Source: Marinobacter nauticus
GTDB lineage: Bacteria; Pseudomonadota; Gammaproteobacteria; Enterobacterales; Shewanellaceae
Length of the DNA stretch: 64,000 nt
NCBI RefSeq assembly: GCF_019801015.1
Contig: NZ_JAHVJZ010000001.1
Location: forward strand, 434,001-498,000
Direction of reading: 5' to 3'
Made by a program: the position numbers and the translations under genes. Under the pieces are notes generated by a model. It ran no database searches and was not told where the DNA came from. It saw only the letters and a program-made list of their open reading frames with translations. Shown here piece by piece: positions 35,175 through 44,598 of this stretch (the stretch's first letter is position 1; each line of letters begins with the position of its first letter).

Positions 35175-36076
35175 AAGCCGACATGCCCTGGCTCAAACCG
35201 GTCGCTCAACAATGGCTTCAGCAGCGCAAGCAGGGGCGGCTTGGCCACGCCCTGATTGTGCAGGGGCCGTCCGGTGTGGGCAAAGGGCGGCTGGCGGACT
35301 GGATCGTTGAGCAGTTGCTCTGCGAGTCGGGGCGGGGATGTGGACTGTGCAAAGGCTGTCAGTTGCTGGCCGCCGGGCATCATCCAGACCGCTACGACCT
35401 GGCGCCGGAAGGGCAACAAATCAAGGTGGACAGCGTACGAACCCTGATCAGCCAACTGGCGGGCACCTCACACCAGGGCGGTGCCCGGGTCGCAGTACTG
35501 AACCAGGCGCAACGTCTCAATCAGGCTTCCGCCAATGCGTTACTGAAGACGCTTGAGGAGCCGCCCGCCGGGGTGTACCTGATTCTGGTTGTTGGCCCCG
35601 GTCAGCCGTTGCTGCCCACCATCGTCAGCCGCTGCCAACGTCTGGTGGTACCAATGCCCACGGCTGAGCAGATTCAGCACTACCTGGGTGCTGACGGCGT
35701 GCCGCTGGCGCAGTGGCCTTACTGGCCCCGTGTACTGGGTGGGCCGATGGCACTCAAAGAGGCGATTGACGCTGGACAGCTGGAACGCTTGTCTGGCTTA
35801 CTGGAGGCGTGGCGGCGCAGCCTTGCCGCAGGTCTGCTGGATGCAAAGTTGAGTCAAGTGGATGGGGAATCCGCTGCAACTGTACTCAAGCTGCTGTATT
35901 TTGAGCTATTATCCCAGTGCGAGGAAAAGAGTGAACGGATGGCTTGGTGTTACCCTGTGATGAAACAGGTGGCCCAGACGCAACGTTGGCTCGATCGGCA
36001 AAGCGGCATCAACCTGACCGCAGTGTTCCAGCAATTGATAGCCGAATATCGACGACATGCCCTGGAGGGGGAGTAG
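35171..36076 (+). CDS. holB: DNA polymerase III delta' subunit
   Basis: 301 residues, shorter than the 334 of E. coli. Clamp-loader subunit with an AAA+ fold: [16 protein letters not shown] in the P-loop position, a zinc module [13 protein letters not shown], and sensor segment [20 protein letters not shown]. The C-terminal collar domain is retained. Confidence 0.95.
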   Translation: MKADMPWLKPVAQQWLQQRKQGRLGHALIVQGPSGVGKGRLADWIVEQLLCESGRGCGLCKGCQLLAAGHHPDRYDLAPEGQQIKVDSVRTLISQLAGTSHQGGARVAVLNQAQRLNQASANALLKTLEEPPAGVYLILVVGPGQPLLPTIVSRCQRLVVPMPTAEQIQHYLGADGVPLAQWPYWPRVLGGPMALKEAIDAGQLERLSGLLEAWRRSLAAGLLDAKLSQVDGESAATVLKLLYFELLSQCEEKSERMAWCYPVMKQVAQTQRWLDRQSGINLTAVFQQLIAEYRRHALEGE

Positions 36077-36084
36077 TACCCAAT

Positions 36085-36411
36085 ATGGTGACATTGGAAG
36101 TCCAGTTTGACAGTTTGGCGCAGCTGTATCGCGCGTATATGCCATTCGTCCGGTACGGTGGGCTGTTCTTTATTTCCAGTCATGAACATCAGCTAGGCGA
36201 TACCGTAGAAGCTCGCTATCGCCTTCCTGAAAGCGTCGAGTGGGTCACGTTCACCGGTAAGGTGGTCTGGATCAACCCATTGGGTTCGCAGGGCGGACGG
36301 CCACCGGGTGTCGGCCTGGCGTTCGGCGACGAACAGAACCCCCACAAACCCAATATTGAAAGGCTGCTTGCCGACCAGCTCGGTTCCAATCAATTGACCT
36401 CCACCATGTAG
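36085..36411 (+). CDS. pilZ: PilZ-domain protein (type IV pilus PilZ)
   Basis: 108 residues from ATG 36085, preceded by a GGAGGGGGAG ribosome site. FDSLAQLYRAYMPFVRYGGLFFIS and the strand GKVVWINPLG match the PilZ that supports type IV pilus assembly, which typically lacks the c-di-GMP RxxxR motif; no such motif is seen near the N terminus. The tmk-holB-pilZ order is conserved in Pseudomonas and Shewanella. Confidence 0.9.
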   Translation: MVTLEVQFDSLAQLYRAYMPFVRYGGLFFISSHEHQLGDTVEARYRLPESVEWVTFTGKVVWINPLGSQGGRPPGVGLAFGDEQNPHKPNIERLLADQLGSNQLTSTM

Positions 36412-36438
36412 CCGGGTACCCTTGCGGCCCGGTTTTTT
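36410..36438 (+). terminator. Terminator after pilZ
   Basis: CCGGG (36412-36416) and CCCGG (36428-36432) with flanking wobble pairs, then six T residues. The stem is short, so read-through into the TatD gene is likely. Confidence 0.55.
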
Positions 36439-36454
36439 AGTGGAGCCTTCCCCT

Positions 36455-37222
36455 GTGCTCATCGATTCACATTGTCATCTGGACCGCCTGGTAGAAGGCG
36501 ACACTCCGGGTGATCTGCACCCCATCCTCGACGCTGCCAAAGCTCGGGGCGTCGAAAAGTTTCTGTGTGTTTCCGTGTCGGAAAAGGGCTACGCCCGTAT
36601 GAAGGCGCTGGCGGAACCGCATCCGGAAGTGGTGATCTCCTGTGGCGTCCACCCGCTGGACATCAAAGACGGTTTTGACCCGGCATGGCTGTCCCGGGAA
36701 GCGACGGATGAGAAGGTGGTGGCGCTGGGCGAAACCGGTTTGGACTATTACTACAGCAAGGACAATGTGAAAGAGCAGCAAGCGGCCTTTGCTGAACACA
36801 TTGAGCTGGCCAATCGTCTGACCAAGCCGGTCATCATCCATACCCGCGACGCCCGAGAAGATACCCTGGGGATCTGGCGTGAGTGCCAGGGCCAGAATGG
36901 TGTGCTGCACTGCTTTACTGAAAGCTGGGAGATGGCTCGTGATGCATTGGATCTGGGGCTGTACATCTCCATCAGCGGCATTGTGACCTTCCGCAACGCT
37001 GAAGCGCTCAGGGACGTGGTGCGTAAGGTGCCGCTTGATCGCCTGCTGGTCGAAACCGATTCCCCCTATCTGGCACCGGTGCCGTATCGTGGCAAAACCA
37101 ATCAGCCAGCGTACGTGCATGAGGTGGCGCAGTTTGTCGCCGATCTCAAACAGGTTCGTTACGACGCGTTACTGGAACAGACCGCAGAGAACTTTTTCCG
37201 GCTTTTCCCGGCGGCTCGCTGA
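36455..37222 (+). CDS. ycfH: TatD-family metal-dependent hydrolase (YcfH)
   Basis: 255 residues from GTG 36455, with TGGAG upstream; earlier in-frame TTG and GTG codons precede the family start LIDSHCHLD. The metallohydrolase barrel motifs are IDSHCHLD, ALGETGLDYYY, KPVIIHTRDA, VLHCFTESW and LLVETDSPYLAPVPYRG. Family members are Mg-dependent 3'-5' DNases or quality-control nucleases; the exact substrate is unknown. Confidence 0.94.
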   Translation: MLIDSHCHLDRLVEGDTPGDLHPILDAAKARGVEKFLCVSVSEKGYARMKALAEPHPEVVISCGVHPLDIKDGFDPAWLSREATDEKVVALGETGLDYYYSKDNVKEQQAAFAEHIELANRLTKPVIIHTRDAREDTLGIWRECQGQNGVLHCFTESWEMARDALDLGLYISISGIVTFRNAEALRDVVRKVPLDRLLVETDSPYLAPVPYRGKTNQPAYVHEVAQFVADLKQVRYDALLEQTAENFFRLFPAAR

Positions 37223-37246
37223 GCCTGTAGGCGGGTGAGACAAGAC

Positions 37247-37277
37247 AACGGCGTGCTTCGGCGCGCCGTTTGGCGTT
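37247..37277 (+). terminator. Terminator of the tatD-type gene
   Basis: AACGGCGTGC, tetraloop TTCG, GCGCGCCGTT (37261-37270), then TGGCGTTTT. The T-run is interrupted, so efficiency is uncertain. Confidence 0.65.
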
Positions 37278-37285
37278 TTGCGGGC

Positions 37286-37320
37286 AAAAAAAAGCCCGCG
37301 ACGACTCCGATGTCACGAGC
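37286..37320 (-). terminator. Strong minus-strand terminator (rsmF or a small RNA)
   Basis: On the minus strand GCTCGTGAC, a nine-base loop and GTCGCGGGC (two wobbles), followed by eight T residues. It is about 110 bases after the rsmF stop. A second hairpin (37336-37353, CGTGCCG/CGGCACG) lies between them. Confidence 0.8.
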
Positions 37321-37428
37321 TTAGGGGAAGGGGACCGTGCCGCCCTCGGCACGTTGTAGGCTTAAAGCGTAGACGAATTACGTCTTTTTGCAGCACGATC
37401 CACTGTTTTTTCGTAACAGAAGGTAAAC

Positions 37429-38841
37429 TCAGCGAAGCGTGATTTTGTCCCTGACCAATTCACGGGGCAGCGCATTCTTCAGGCGGCTTCCCACCCACTT
37501 GGCGATCCCCAGTGGTGTGCCGTAGCAGGTTACGATCACTTCCCCTTTCCCGGTCTCGCCCGGTCGGGGCACATCCCGGCCCATCAGGTACTGTTCTGCT
37601 TCCGATTCCGTCAGGCTCATTGCCTTGCTGCTGTCCAATGCCAGAGCCATGGCGGCTTCGTGGAACACCTTAAACCCTTTCTTATGGGCCTCCGCCAGTT
37701 TGAGTCCCATGCGATCCATTCGAATGGTGCGGATCCACTCATCCAGCCCGGCGGGAAACCACCACAGTTCACTGTCCCGAACCATCACCTGACCGTCTTC
37801 CGGCAGCGTCAGGCCAAGTTGTTGGTGCAGATGGTTGGCAATGGCCTCGACATCAGCCGGTTTGGCCGGCAGATAGGGGAAGCGCCCCAACTTGTACTTG
37901 CGTTGTGGAAATTCGATGGCAGCGGTTTTACGCAGTGCGGCGACAAAGAACCCCTCGGAATCGAAGATCTGGGGCCAGAGGTGCAAGTACCCCTCAGGCG
38001 TGACCGCACGTTCTGCACCGGGGAACAGATCGGACAGGTTTTCCACCGTAACGGCATCGGGATAGCGCTCCAGCAGGTGCTGGCACACCTCCTGATTTTC
38101 AATGCGATTCAGCGTACAGGTGGAGTAAACCAGCAATCCTCCGGGCTTTAGTGCCGCAAAGGCCGACTCAATCAGGTCACGCTGCAGTTCGGCGATCGCC
38201 TCGGTGGATTCGAGGCTCCAGTTGGACATGGCATCGGGGTCTTTTCGCACGGTGCCTTCGCCAGAGCAGGGCGCATCAAGCAGAATCGCATCAAACTGCT
38301 CTGGCAACGCCGGGCCAAAAACGCGGCCGTCGAAATGGGTCATCACCACATTGCGAATGCCCAGGCGTTGCAGGTTGGCGTGCAGTCCCTTGAGCCGGCT
38401 CGACGAAAACTCGTTGGCGATGATCAGGCCCTGATTGCCCATCCGCCCGGCGATTTGAGTGGTTTTAGAGCCAGGCGCTGACGCCACATCCAACACCTTT
38501 TGTGGGGCATGGCTGTGGGTAAACAGCGCGGTTGGCGGCATCATTGATGACGCCTCCTGGATGTAGAATAGACCCGCCAGGTGCTCGACGGTGTTACCGA
38601 GGCGACCCTGGTCGTCGTCCCATTCGATCCAGAAGCCTTCGTTACACCAGGGCACCGGCTGCAGGTCCCAGCCTTTTGCGCTCATGCGCTCGGCAAAGGC
38701 TTCCACACTGATCTTCAGGGTATTCACCCGGATTGAACGACGCAGAGGCTGGCTGCTGTACGCCACGAAATCTTCAAGGGTAAGATGAGCGGGCAGTATC
38801 GCTTTGATACTGTCCAGAAATTCTTGGGGAAAGAGCGCCAT
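37429..38841 (-). CDS. rsmF: 16S rRNA (cytosine-1407-C5) methyltransferase
   Basis: 470 residues. SAM site VLDVASAPGSKTTQIA, catalytic motifs DAPCSGEGTVRKD and YSTCTLNRIENQEV (two cysteines of the m5C mechanism). The N terminus FPQEFLDSIKAILPAHLTLEDF and the C-terminal PUA-like region match RsmF (YebU). In E. coli yebU is likewise beside the yebS-yebT (letA-letB) genes. Confidence 0.95.
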   Translation of the reverse strand: MALFPQEFLDSIKAILPAHLTLEDFVAYSSQPLRRSIRVNTLKISVEAFAERMSAKGWDLQPVPWCNEGFWIEWDDDQGRLGNTVEHLAGLFYIQEASSMMPPTALFTHSHAPQKVLDVASAPGSKTTQIAGRMGNQGLIIANEFSSSRLKGLHANLQRLGIRNVVMTHFDGRVFGPALPEQFDAILLDAPCSGEGTVRKDPDAMSNWSLESTEAIAELQRDLIESAFAALKPGGLLVYSTCTLNRIENQEVCQHLLERYPDAVTVENLSDLFPGAERAVTPEGYLHLWPQIFDSEGFFVAALRKTAAIEFPQRKYKLGRFPYLPAKPADVEAIANHLHQQLGLTLPEDGQVMVRDSELWWFPAGLDEWIRTIRMDRMGLKLAEAHKKGFKVFHEAAMALALDSSKAMSLTESEAEQYLMGRDVPRPGETGKGEVIVTCYGTPLGIAKWVGSRLKNALPRELVRDKITLR

Positions 38842-38904
38842 AATCCAGCTTCTAGAGGGGAAAACGGCGCAACTATAGCACAGAGGGGCTGAGGGAGTCA
38901 GAGG

Positions 38905-40131
38905 GTGTTAAACCGAGTTTGGGGTGGATTCTTTTTGCTGTCAGGATTGGCAGCTCTAATGCAATGGTACGGCGGTAACGACGCCATTTTCGGCACGTTG
39001 ATAGCGCAACTGATGGCGATGGCAAAGCTGTCGGTGGAGATTCTTATTGGCCTGGCCGGCGTTATGGCGCTGTGGATGGGGCTGCTGAAAATTGCGGAGC
39101 ACTCTGGCCTGACTGATCGGCTGGCGCGCTGGCTATCACCGCTGTTGCATCGCCTGATGCCGGACATCCCAAAGGGCGACCCGGCGTTTGGCGCCATCAC
39201 GATGAACCTCTCGGCCAACGTGCTTGGGCTGGACAATGCGGCCACGCCGATGGGCCTGAAGGCGATGCACGCCCTGCAGCGGCACAACCCCACGCCGGAC
39301 ACCGCCAGCAACGCGCAAATCCTGTTTCTGGTGCTGAACACCTCGTCCGTCACGCTGTTTCCCATTGCGGTATTGCTGTATCGGGCTCAGCAGGGGGCTG
39401 CCAATCCGGCAGAGGTGTTTGTGCCGATTCTGCTGGCGACCACGGCGTCGACCCTGGCTGGCCTGCTCTGTGTGGCAGCGGTGCAACGCATTAACCTGTT
39501 TAACCGGGTGGTGTTGCTGTGGGCCACAGGCCTGATGGCGACGCTTCTGGCCCTGTTGGCCACGGTGGCAGGCTACACCGCAGAGCAACTTCAGACTTTT
39601 TCCGTGTTTTGGGGCAATGCGGCCTTGTGCGGCTTTGTGGGTGTGATCCTGGCGACCGGATACTGGCGCGGCGTGGATGCCTTTGGCCGGTTTGTGGAAG
39701 GGGCCAAAGAGGGGTTTCAGACCACCGTCAGCATCGCGCCTTACCTGCTGGCGATGCTGGTGGCCATTGGTGCGCTGCGCGGTTCCGGTGCACTGGATCT
39801 GTTTCTCGAGGGGATTCGGTCGTTGGTGCTGCTGGCCGGATGGGATGGCCGCTTTGTCGATGCCTTGCCGACCGCACTGATGAAGCCATTCAGTGGCTCC
39901 GGTGCGCGGGCGATGATGCTGGAAACCATGAGCAGCCAGGGCGTAGATTCGTTCGCCGGCAGACTGGCGGCGCTGTTTCAGGGGTCAACGGAAACCACGT
40001 TCTACGTGTTGGCGGTCTATTTTGGCGGGGTGGGCATTCGCCACACCCGCCATGCCATTCCCTGCGGCTTGGCAGCGGACCTCGCCGGTATCCTCGCTGC
40101 CATCGGGGTGGGTTACTGGTTCTTTGGCTGA
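38905..40131 (+). CDS. Fused SpmA-SpmB nucleoside-recognition membrane protein
   Basis: 408 residues from GTG 38905. Two gate-type domains are joined: an SpmA-like half (about 1-200, with SANVLGLDNAATPMGLKAM and TSSVTLFP) and an SpmB-like half (about 215-408, GAKEGFQTTVSIAPYLLAMLVAIGALRGSGAL and PFSGSGARAMM). In Bacillus, spmA and spmB are separate and affect spore core dehydration; here the role is unknown and is presumably membrane transport. It converges with letB with 4 bases between. Confidence 0.85.
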   Translation: MLNRVWGGFFLLSGLAALMQWYGGNDAIFGTLIAQLMAMAKLSVEILIGLAGVMALWMGLLKIAEHSGLTDRLARWLSPLLHRLMPDIPKGDPAFGAITMNLSANVLGLDNAATPMGLKAMHALQRHNPTPDTASNAQILFLVLNTSSVTLFPIAVLLYRAQQGAANPAEVFVPILLATTASTLAGLLCVAAVQRINLFNRVVLLWATGLMATLLALLATVAGYTAEQLQTFSVFWGNAALCGFVGVILATGYWRGVDAFGRFVEGAKEGFQTTVSIAPYLLAMLVAIGALRGSGALDLFLEGIRSLVLLAGWDGRFVDALPTALMKPFSGSGARAMMLETMSSQGVDSFAGRLAALFQGSTETTFYVLAVYFGGVGIRHTRHAIPCGLAADLAGILAAIGVGYWFFG

Positions 40132-40135
40132 CCGA

Positions 40136-42715
40136 TCAGAAGCGGGGCTGCCAGTCGAGCCAGTCAGGGTCCGGACGCTGTGCCAACGGGAAGCGGTCCC
40201 CGTCGCTCAGTTGGTCATTGGCGGTGGTCTCAGTGGCAAAGGCGATGCCCCCAATCAACAGCGTTTCCAATGACTCGGTGGCGATCTGTGCACCACTGAA
40301 CAGTCCCACATCCATGTAAAGGCCGGAGGCGTTCCAGAAGTGACTGGAGCGGTTCACCAGGTGTTGATAGCGCGGATCAAACTGCACCTCAATGTCCACC
40401 GATGCGCCATCCTGCGCAAGGCGGGTGTGGACCACCTCTCCGACCTTCATCTGGCGGTAAAGCACCGGGCTGCCGATCTTGAGGGAGCCCAACCGCGTCT
40501 GGTTCAGCACCAGCCTCAGGCCATTCTCAAAGGGCAACTGAACCGGCGCTTCCTTAAGCAGGGTAAAGCGGTCTTCCATTTTGTCTTTGTTACCAGGCAG
40601 CGCCGCGATGTAGTTGCCGGTCAGCAGGGTTTCAACGTTTTTGGCACCGGCCAGGCTGATGTCCGCAGAAACCAGGAAGTAGCGCGCGTCCTGCCTGAGG
40701 AAGTGGGATTGCCACTTGGGCTCAAGGTGGGCGTTCAACACCTGGTGCTGAAGATCCTCGCTGAGGCTGACGCTTTCGATTTTTCCGATGGCGTGGCCCA
40801 GGTAACGAATTTCAGCATTGGCGCCAATGCGGGCATTGGCATCAGTAAACAGTTGCAGGCTTGCGGACGGGGAGAGCGCGGATTGGCGATCCGCGTAGAT
40901 GTGGCGGTCACGCTGGGCGCTTTGTTCGAGGTGGTCAAAGCCCAGGCCACCACGCAGCAGTTGGGGCAGGGGACCGGCCTGAATCGCGACACCAGCGAGA
41001 GAGCCTTCCACTTTGATGTGACTTTGGTGCCAGAAACGTGCGCGTTCATTGATGAGGTTCTGGTGTGCGGGTTCCACCGCCAGTTCCACTTCAAAGGCGT
41101 CGCCCTTCAGGCGGAGGTTGGCCACCTTGCCCACTTCCAGTTCGCGGAAGTAAAGCGGTGCACCGACGCTGAGACCGTTGAGCGTGTCTGCGGTAAGCGT
41201 CACGGAGATCGGTGGCCCCTCAAGCGCTTCGCTGCGGCTTTTGAAAATAGGGAACACCTGCGATTCTTCTGCGTTGTCGGCGCTGCCGGTGCTGAAACTG
41301 ATGCCGCCCTTTACCAGGTTCATCAGCGGAGCGCTTTGAACGTTAATGCCCGACAGGTCGGCTTCGATGGCAACACCGCTGTGGCGCCAGAAGCGGGAGT
41401 TGGTTTTCACCAGTTGATGGTAGGGGGCGCTGACCCAGGCGGTGGCCTCGATGCCCCCTTTGGTCAGGCTCAGCTGAAGGATCTCGCCCACCGGGAAGCC
41501 CCGGTAAAGCAGCGGGGCACCCACGGAAAGTCCCTCGGCGCTGGACTGGGTTAAATGGACAAGTTGGCCTTCACCGGGCGTCAGGGGGCGCTGGTCATTG
41601 AGTTCAAACGAGTCTGTCGGTTCGCCGTTGCCGGGCAGTAGCGCAATAAAGTCGCCAAAAATCAGGGTGTCCAGGTGCTTTACACCATCCAGGCCCAGCT
41701 CTGCTCCAGCGCGCCAGAAGCGACTACCGTCATTGAACAGGTGGCGATAATCGCCAAGAATGCGGGCGCTAAGGGTGACGTTGTCCTCCCCCAGTACCAG
41801 CTTTTCCACTTCCCCCAGTTTGAGGCCCCGGTGCTGGATCGGGGTGCCCACCCGCAGGCTTTCAGCGTTGTCGGCGGTAAAGGTGACCATAAAGCTGGGT
41901 TGTGCCGACTGTCGGTCGTCGTACAGAGGGAACACGGTACCGGCACCGGCTTCCTCGCCCGCTTCAGGGGAAGAGAAACTGATCCCTCCCGCCAGCAGCG
42001 TGGCGAGGCTGTCAACTTCGACATTAACCCCATCCAACCCGGCGTTAAATCGGGCGCCGGAGGTGTTCCAGAAGCGGCTGTTTTCCCGGACCAAAGAACG
42101 GAATTTGGATTCGATAACGGCAGTCAGGCGGACCTGATGGGAGTCCTGCTCCAGCTCGTACTTGAGGATCTGCCCCACCTGGATCTGTTGGAAGTAGACG
42201 CCACTGCCTACATCCAGTGAGCCGCGACGGTCGGCCAGTAACTCGATGGTCAGGCCGCCGTTCTGTGCCGCCAGCAACGGCGCTTCGAAGCTGCCATTAA
42301 ACCGGGTTCTACGGGCACCTTCGCCGGGTGACATGGTGATGTAGTTGCCACTGAACAGCGCATCCAGCCCTTCAATACCGGTCAGTGAGGCTTTGGGGGT
42401 TACCAGCCAGAATTGGGTGCCCCGGCGCAGCAGGTCATCAACCTGATGGCTCATTTTGACCGTGACCTCAACCCCGCCTTTGTCGTCCAGTTCGACTTTA
42501 TTGACCTGGCCCACAACCAAGCCCTGGTAACGCACCAGGGTCTTATTGGCCTCAATGCCGTTGGCGGAAGGGAAGTGGATCTCGATGTCGGTGCCACGCT
42601 CCCGAATGTAGGATGCCAGCAACCAGGCGCCCAACAGGAAGGCGGTGATGGGGAGAATCCAGATGGGTGAAAGCAGTTTCTTCTTAGCGACTTTCGGCGT
42701 CTTCGTGGCGGTCAT
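40136..42715 (-). CDS. letB: Seven-MCE-domain lipid transport tunnel protein LetB (YebT)
   Basis: 859 residues from ATG 42715 (a GTG at 42727 is also in frame). One N-terminal membrane helix (about 20-40) anchors a chain of seven MCE domains, each recognisable by a hydrophobic strand, a G-x-P/V segment and a YRG/YQG/YFR-type turn: about 45-150, 155-260, 275-375, 385-500, 510-625, 635-750 and 750-855. E. coli LetB also has seven MCE domains and forms a hexameric tunnel for phospholipid movement across the periplasm. The start overlaps the preceding letA half by 32 bases. Confidence 0.93.
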   Translation of the reverse strand: MTATKTPKVAKKKLLSPIWILPITAFLLGAWLLASYIRERGTDIEIHFPSANGIEANKTLVRYQGLVVGQVNKVELDDKGGVEVTVKMSHQVDDLLRRGTQFWLVTPKASLTGIEGLDALFSGNYITMSPGEGARRTRFNGSFEAPLLAAQNGGLTIELLADRRGSLDVGSGVYFQQIQVGQILKYELEQDSHQVRLTAVIESKFRSLVRENSRFWNTSGARFNAGLDGVNVEVDSLATLLAGGISFSSPEAGEEAGAGTVFPLYDDRQSAQPSFMVTFTADNAESLRVGTPIQHRGLKLGEVEKLVLGEDNVTLSARILGDYRHLFNDGSRFWRAGAELGLDGVKHLDTLIFGDFIALLPGNGEPTDSFELNDQRPLTPGEGQLVHLTQSSAEGLSVGAPLLYRGFPVGEILQLSLTKGGIEATAWVSAPYHQLVKTNSRFWRHSGVAIEADLSGINVQSAPLMNLVKGGISFSTGSADNAEESQVFPIFKSRSEALEGPPISVTLTADTLNGLSVGAPLYFRELEVGKVANLRLKGDAFEVELAVEPAHQNLINERARFWHQSHIKVEGSLAGVAIQAGPLPQLLRGGLGFDHLEQSAQRDRHIYADRQSALSPSASLQLFTDANARIGANAEIRYLGHAIGKIESVSLSEDLQHQVLNAHLEPKWQSHFLRQDARYFLVSADISLAGAKNVETLLTGNYIAALPGNKDKMEDRFTLLKEAPVQLPFENGLRLVLNQTRLGSLKIGSPVLYRQMKVGEVVHTRLAQDGASVDIEVQFDPRYQHLVNRSSHFWNASGLYMDVGLFSGAQIATESLETLLIGGIAFATETTANDQLSDGDRFPLAQRPDPDWLDWQPRF

Positions 42716-43349
42716 TGAGGTCTTCACATTCGAGATCCCAGAGCAAGCGGGGATCGAGGGTCTTTGCGGCTAACTGCGTAAACAGAATCACCAGAGCAAA
42801 AAACGTCGCGGCCGGAGCCGGTTTGGCGTACAGCAACTGTCCGATGTTAACCAGGCTGACGACGATGGAAATGACAAAAAGGTCCAACATCGACCAGCGG
42901 CCAATAAATTCAATCACATGAAAGCTGAAGGTAAGCTGTCGGCGAGACAACTTAAGTCGTAACTGTATGGTCAGCAAAATCAGGGTAAGACCGATGATCT
43001 TTGCCATTGGCACCAGGATGGAGGCGGTAAAGACGATCACCGCGATGGCCGTCATGTCGTTTTCCACCAGCGAGACGATGCCTGAGTAGATGGTGTCGTA
43101 GGTGGTGCGGCCCTGGTTGGTCAATTGGGTGATCGGCAGGCTGTTGGCCGGGAACAGTAAAAACACTGCGGTTATCAACAGGGCCCAGGAGTACTCGAGG
43201 CTGCGCGGCTTACGGTCGTACACCGCAGTGTGACAGCGTGGGCAGTGACTGGCACTGTGCACGGCAAGGCCACAACCGCCACATAAGCGCAGGTCGCGGT
43301 CGATTCCCCTCACCGGTTTGGGCCGTTCATTTGCCATAGGTATCGTCAT
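42684..43349 (-). CDS. LetA (PqiA-family) C-terminal half
   Basis: 221 residues. It begins with a zinc ribbon, CGGCG near residue 23 and CPRCH at about 38, then four membrane helices of a PqiA domain (YSWALLITAVFLLFPANSLPI; MTAIAVIVFTASILVPMAKIIGL). E. coli LetA (YebS) has two such modules in one 427-residue chain; here they are separate genes that overlap by 23 bases. An ATG at 43337 is an equally good start. With LetB it should form the lipid-transport complex. Confidence 0.85.
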   Translation of the reverse strand: MTIPMANERPKPVRGIDRDLRLCGGCGLAVHSASHCPRCHTAVYDRKPRSLEYSWALLITAVFLLFPANSLPITQLTNQGRTTYDTIYSGIVSLVENDMTAIAVIVFTASILVPMAKIIGLTLILLTIQLRLKLSRRQLTFSFHVIEFIGRWSMLDLFVISIVVSLVNIGQLLYAKPAPAATFFALVILFTQLAAKTLDPRLLWDLECEDLNDRHEDAESR

Positions 43350-43938
43350 AGTGCTGCCACATCAGCTCACGATTGTATTCGTATTGCACGTAAAAGGTTA
43401 GTACAAACAACAACATGTAGCAGAAAGTCCCCCAGCCGTAGGTCAGGTCCGCGATGTCCACCAGCTTAAAGATGGAGACGAACAGGCTGATAACGTAGAT
43501 CTCCACCATGCTCAGTTGGTCCAGCGTTGGGTGGTGAAGCAGCAACCAGCGCACGATTCGGCGGCCGGTACCCATCCGCAGCAACACCAGTTGGGTCAGA
43601 ATCGACAGCAGAAGAAGCAGGGGGGCGATAACACCTGCGACGAGGACAGCGAGGCCCACCAGGACAAAGCCCTGTTCCATCACCACCATAGCGCCGTGTA
43701 ATACCGTGGTGTGGCGCAGGTTTCCGACCAGATCGATCTTCAGAATCGGCATCAGGTTGGCTGGAAAATAGAGCAACAATGCGGCGATCACCAACGCCAA
43801 CAGGCCACCGAAATCGCAATAGGGGGCGTCATAGATTCGGCTGTTGCAGCGGGGACAAAACGCACGCATCCCCTTGGGCAATGCTCTGCGGCGCACATAG
43901 GTGTCGCACGTGGGACAAAGTAGTGGGCGACTGGACAA
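43327..43938 (-). CDS. LetA (PqiA-family) N-terminal half
   Basis: 203 residues. Zinc ribbon CPTCDTYVRRRALPKGMRAFCPRC (two CxxC pairs near 8-11 and 28-31) followed by four helices of a PqiA domain (PANLMPILKIDLVGN; FVLVGLAVLVAGVIAPLLLLL). Corresponds to the first module of E. coli YebS. First gene of letA-N, letA-C, letB; each stop or start overlaps the next. Confidence 0.87.
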   Translation of the reverse strand: MSSRPLLCPTCDTYVRRRALPKGMRAFCPRCNSRIYDAPYCDFGGLLALVIAALLLYFPANLMPILKIDLVGNLRHTTVLHGAMVVMEQGFVLVGLAVLVAGVIAPLLLLLSILTQLVLLRMGTGRRIVRWLLLHHPTLDQLSMVEIYVISLFVSIFKLVDIADLTYGWGTFCYMLLFVLTFYVQYEYNRELMWQHYDDTYGK

Positions 43939-44055
43939 TTCGACGCGTCCTGCGTTGAAAACGAAGAATGTGAACGAGTGTACTCAAATTACCAGGGCAT
44001 TTCAGTCCAATTGCCCCGGAACTGTCCGATTGACGGCAACTCTGGGTGCTAATCC

Positions 44056-44084
44056 TTGACTGACAGGGCGTAAACTGGATTAAT
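44056..44084 (+). promoter_or_regulatory. Promoter of msrC-proQ
   Basis: TTGACT (44056-44061), 17 bases, ATTAAT (44079-44084), giving a short leader before the msrC ATG at 44116. Confidence 0.6.
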
Positions 44085-44115
44085 GGCAGGCTGTTGAGAA
44101 TTCTGCATTACGGCC

Positions 44116-44598
44116 ATGTCTGTACATACACCCGTGGATTATTCGTCCCTGCTGGGCCAGGCCCGAGCATTGACCGACGGCGAACCCAATCTGATTGCTA
44201 ATCTGTCCAATCTTTCTGCGCTGATCTATCACGGCCTAGGCCGGGTTAACTGGGCAGGCTTTTATCTCCGTGACGAACAGGAACTGGTGCTGGGGCCTTT
44301 CCAGGGCAATGTCGCCTGTGTGCGTATCCCATGGGGAAAAGGCGTTTGCGGCACGGCTGCAGAAAGCCGTCAGGTTCAGCGCGTTGAGGATGTCCATGCT
44401 TTTGCCGGCCACATCGCCTGTGATGCGGCCAGCAACTCGGAAATCGTTTTGCCGATCCTGCTCGACGGCGAAGTGGTTGCGGTGCTGGATATTGATAGTC
44501 CGGAATACGGTCGCTTTACTGAAGAAGACCAAAAAGGACTGGAGCCTTTTGCTGAGCTGATCAGTGGCTGTTTCGCTACGGCAAAGGCGACGCGGTAA
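44116..44598 (+). CDS. msrC: Free methionine-(R)-sulfoxide reductase (GAF type)
   Basis: 160 residues forming one GAF domain. Repairs oxidised free methionine. The three catalytic or resolving cysteines are at CVRIPWG, GVCGTAAES and HIACDAASNSEIV. It corresponds to E. coli YebR, whose gene is likewise next to proQ and prc. Stop and next start share TAATG. Confidence 0.95.
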   Translation: MSVHTPVDYSSLLGQARALTDGEPNLIANLSNLSALIYHGLGRVNWAGFYLRDEQELVLGPFQGNVACVRIPWGKGVCGTAAESRQVQRVEDVHAFAGHIACDAASNSEIVLPILLDGEVVAVLDIDSPEYGRFTEEDQKGLEPFAELISGCFATAKATR

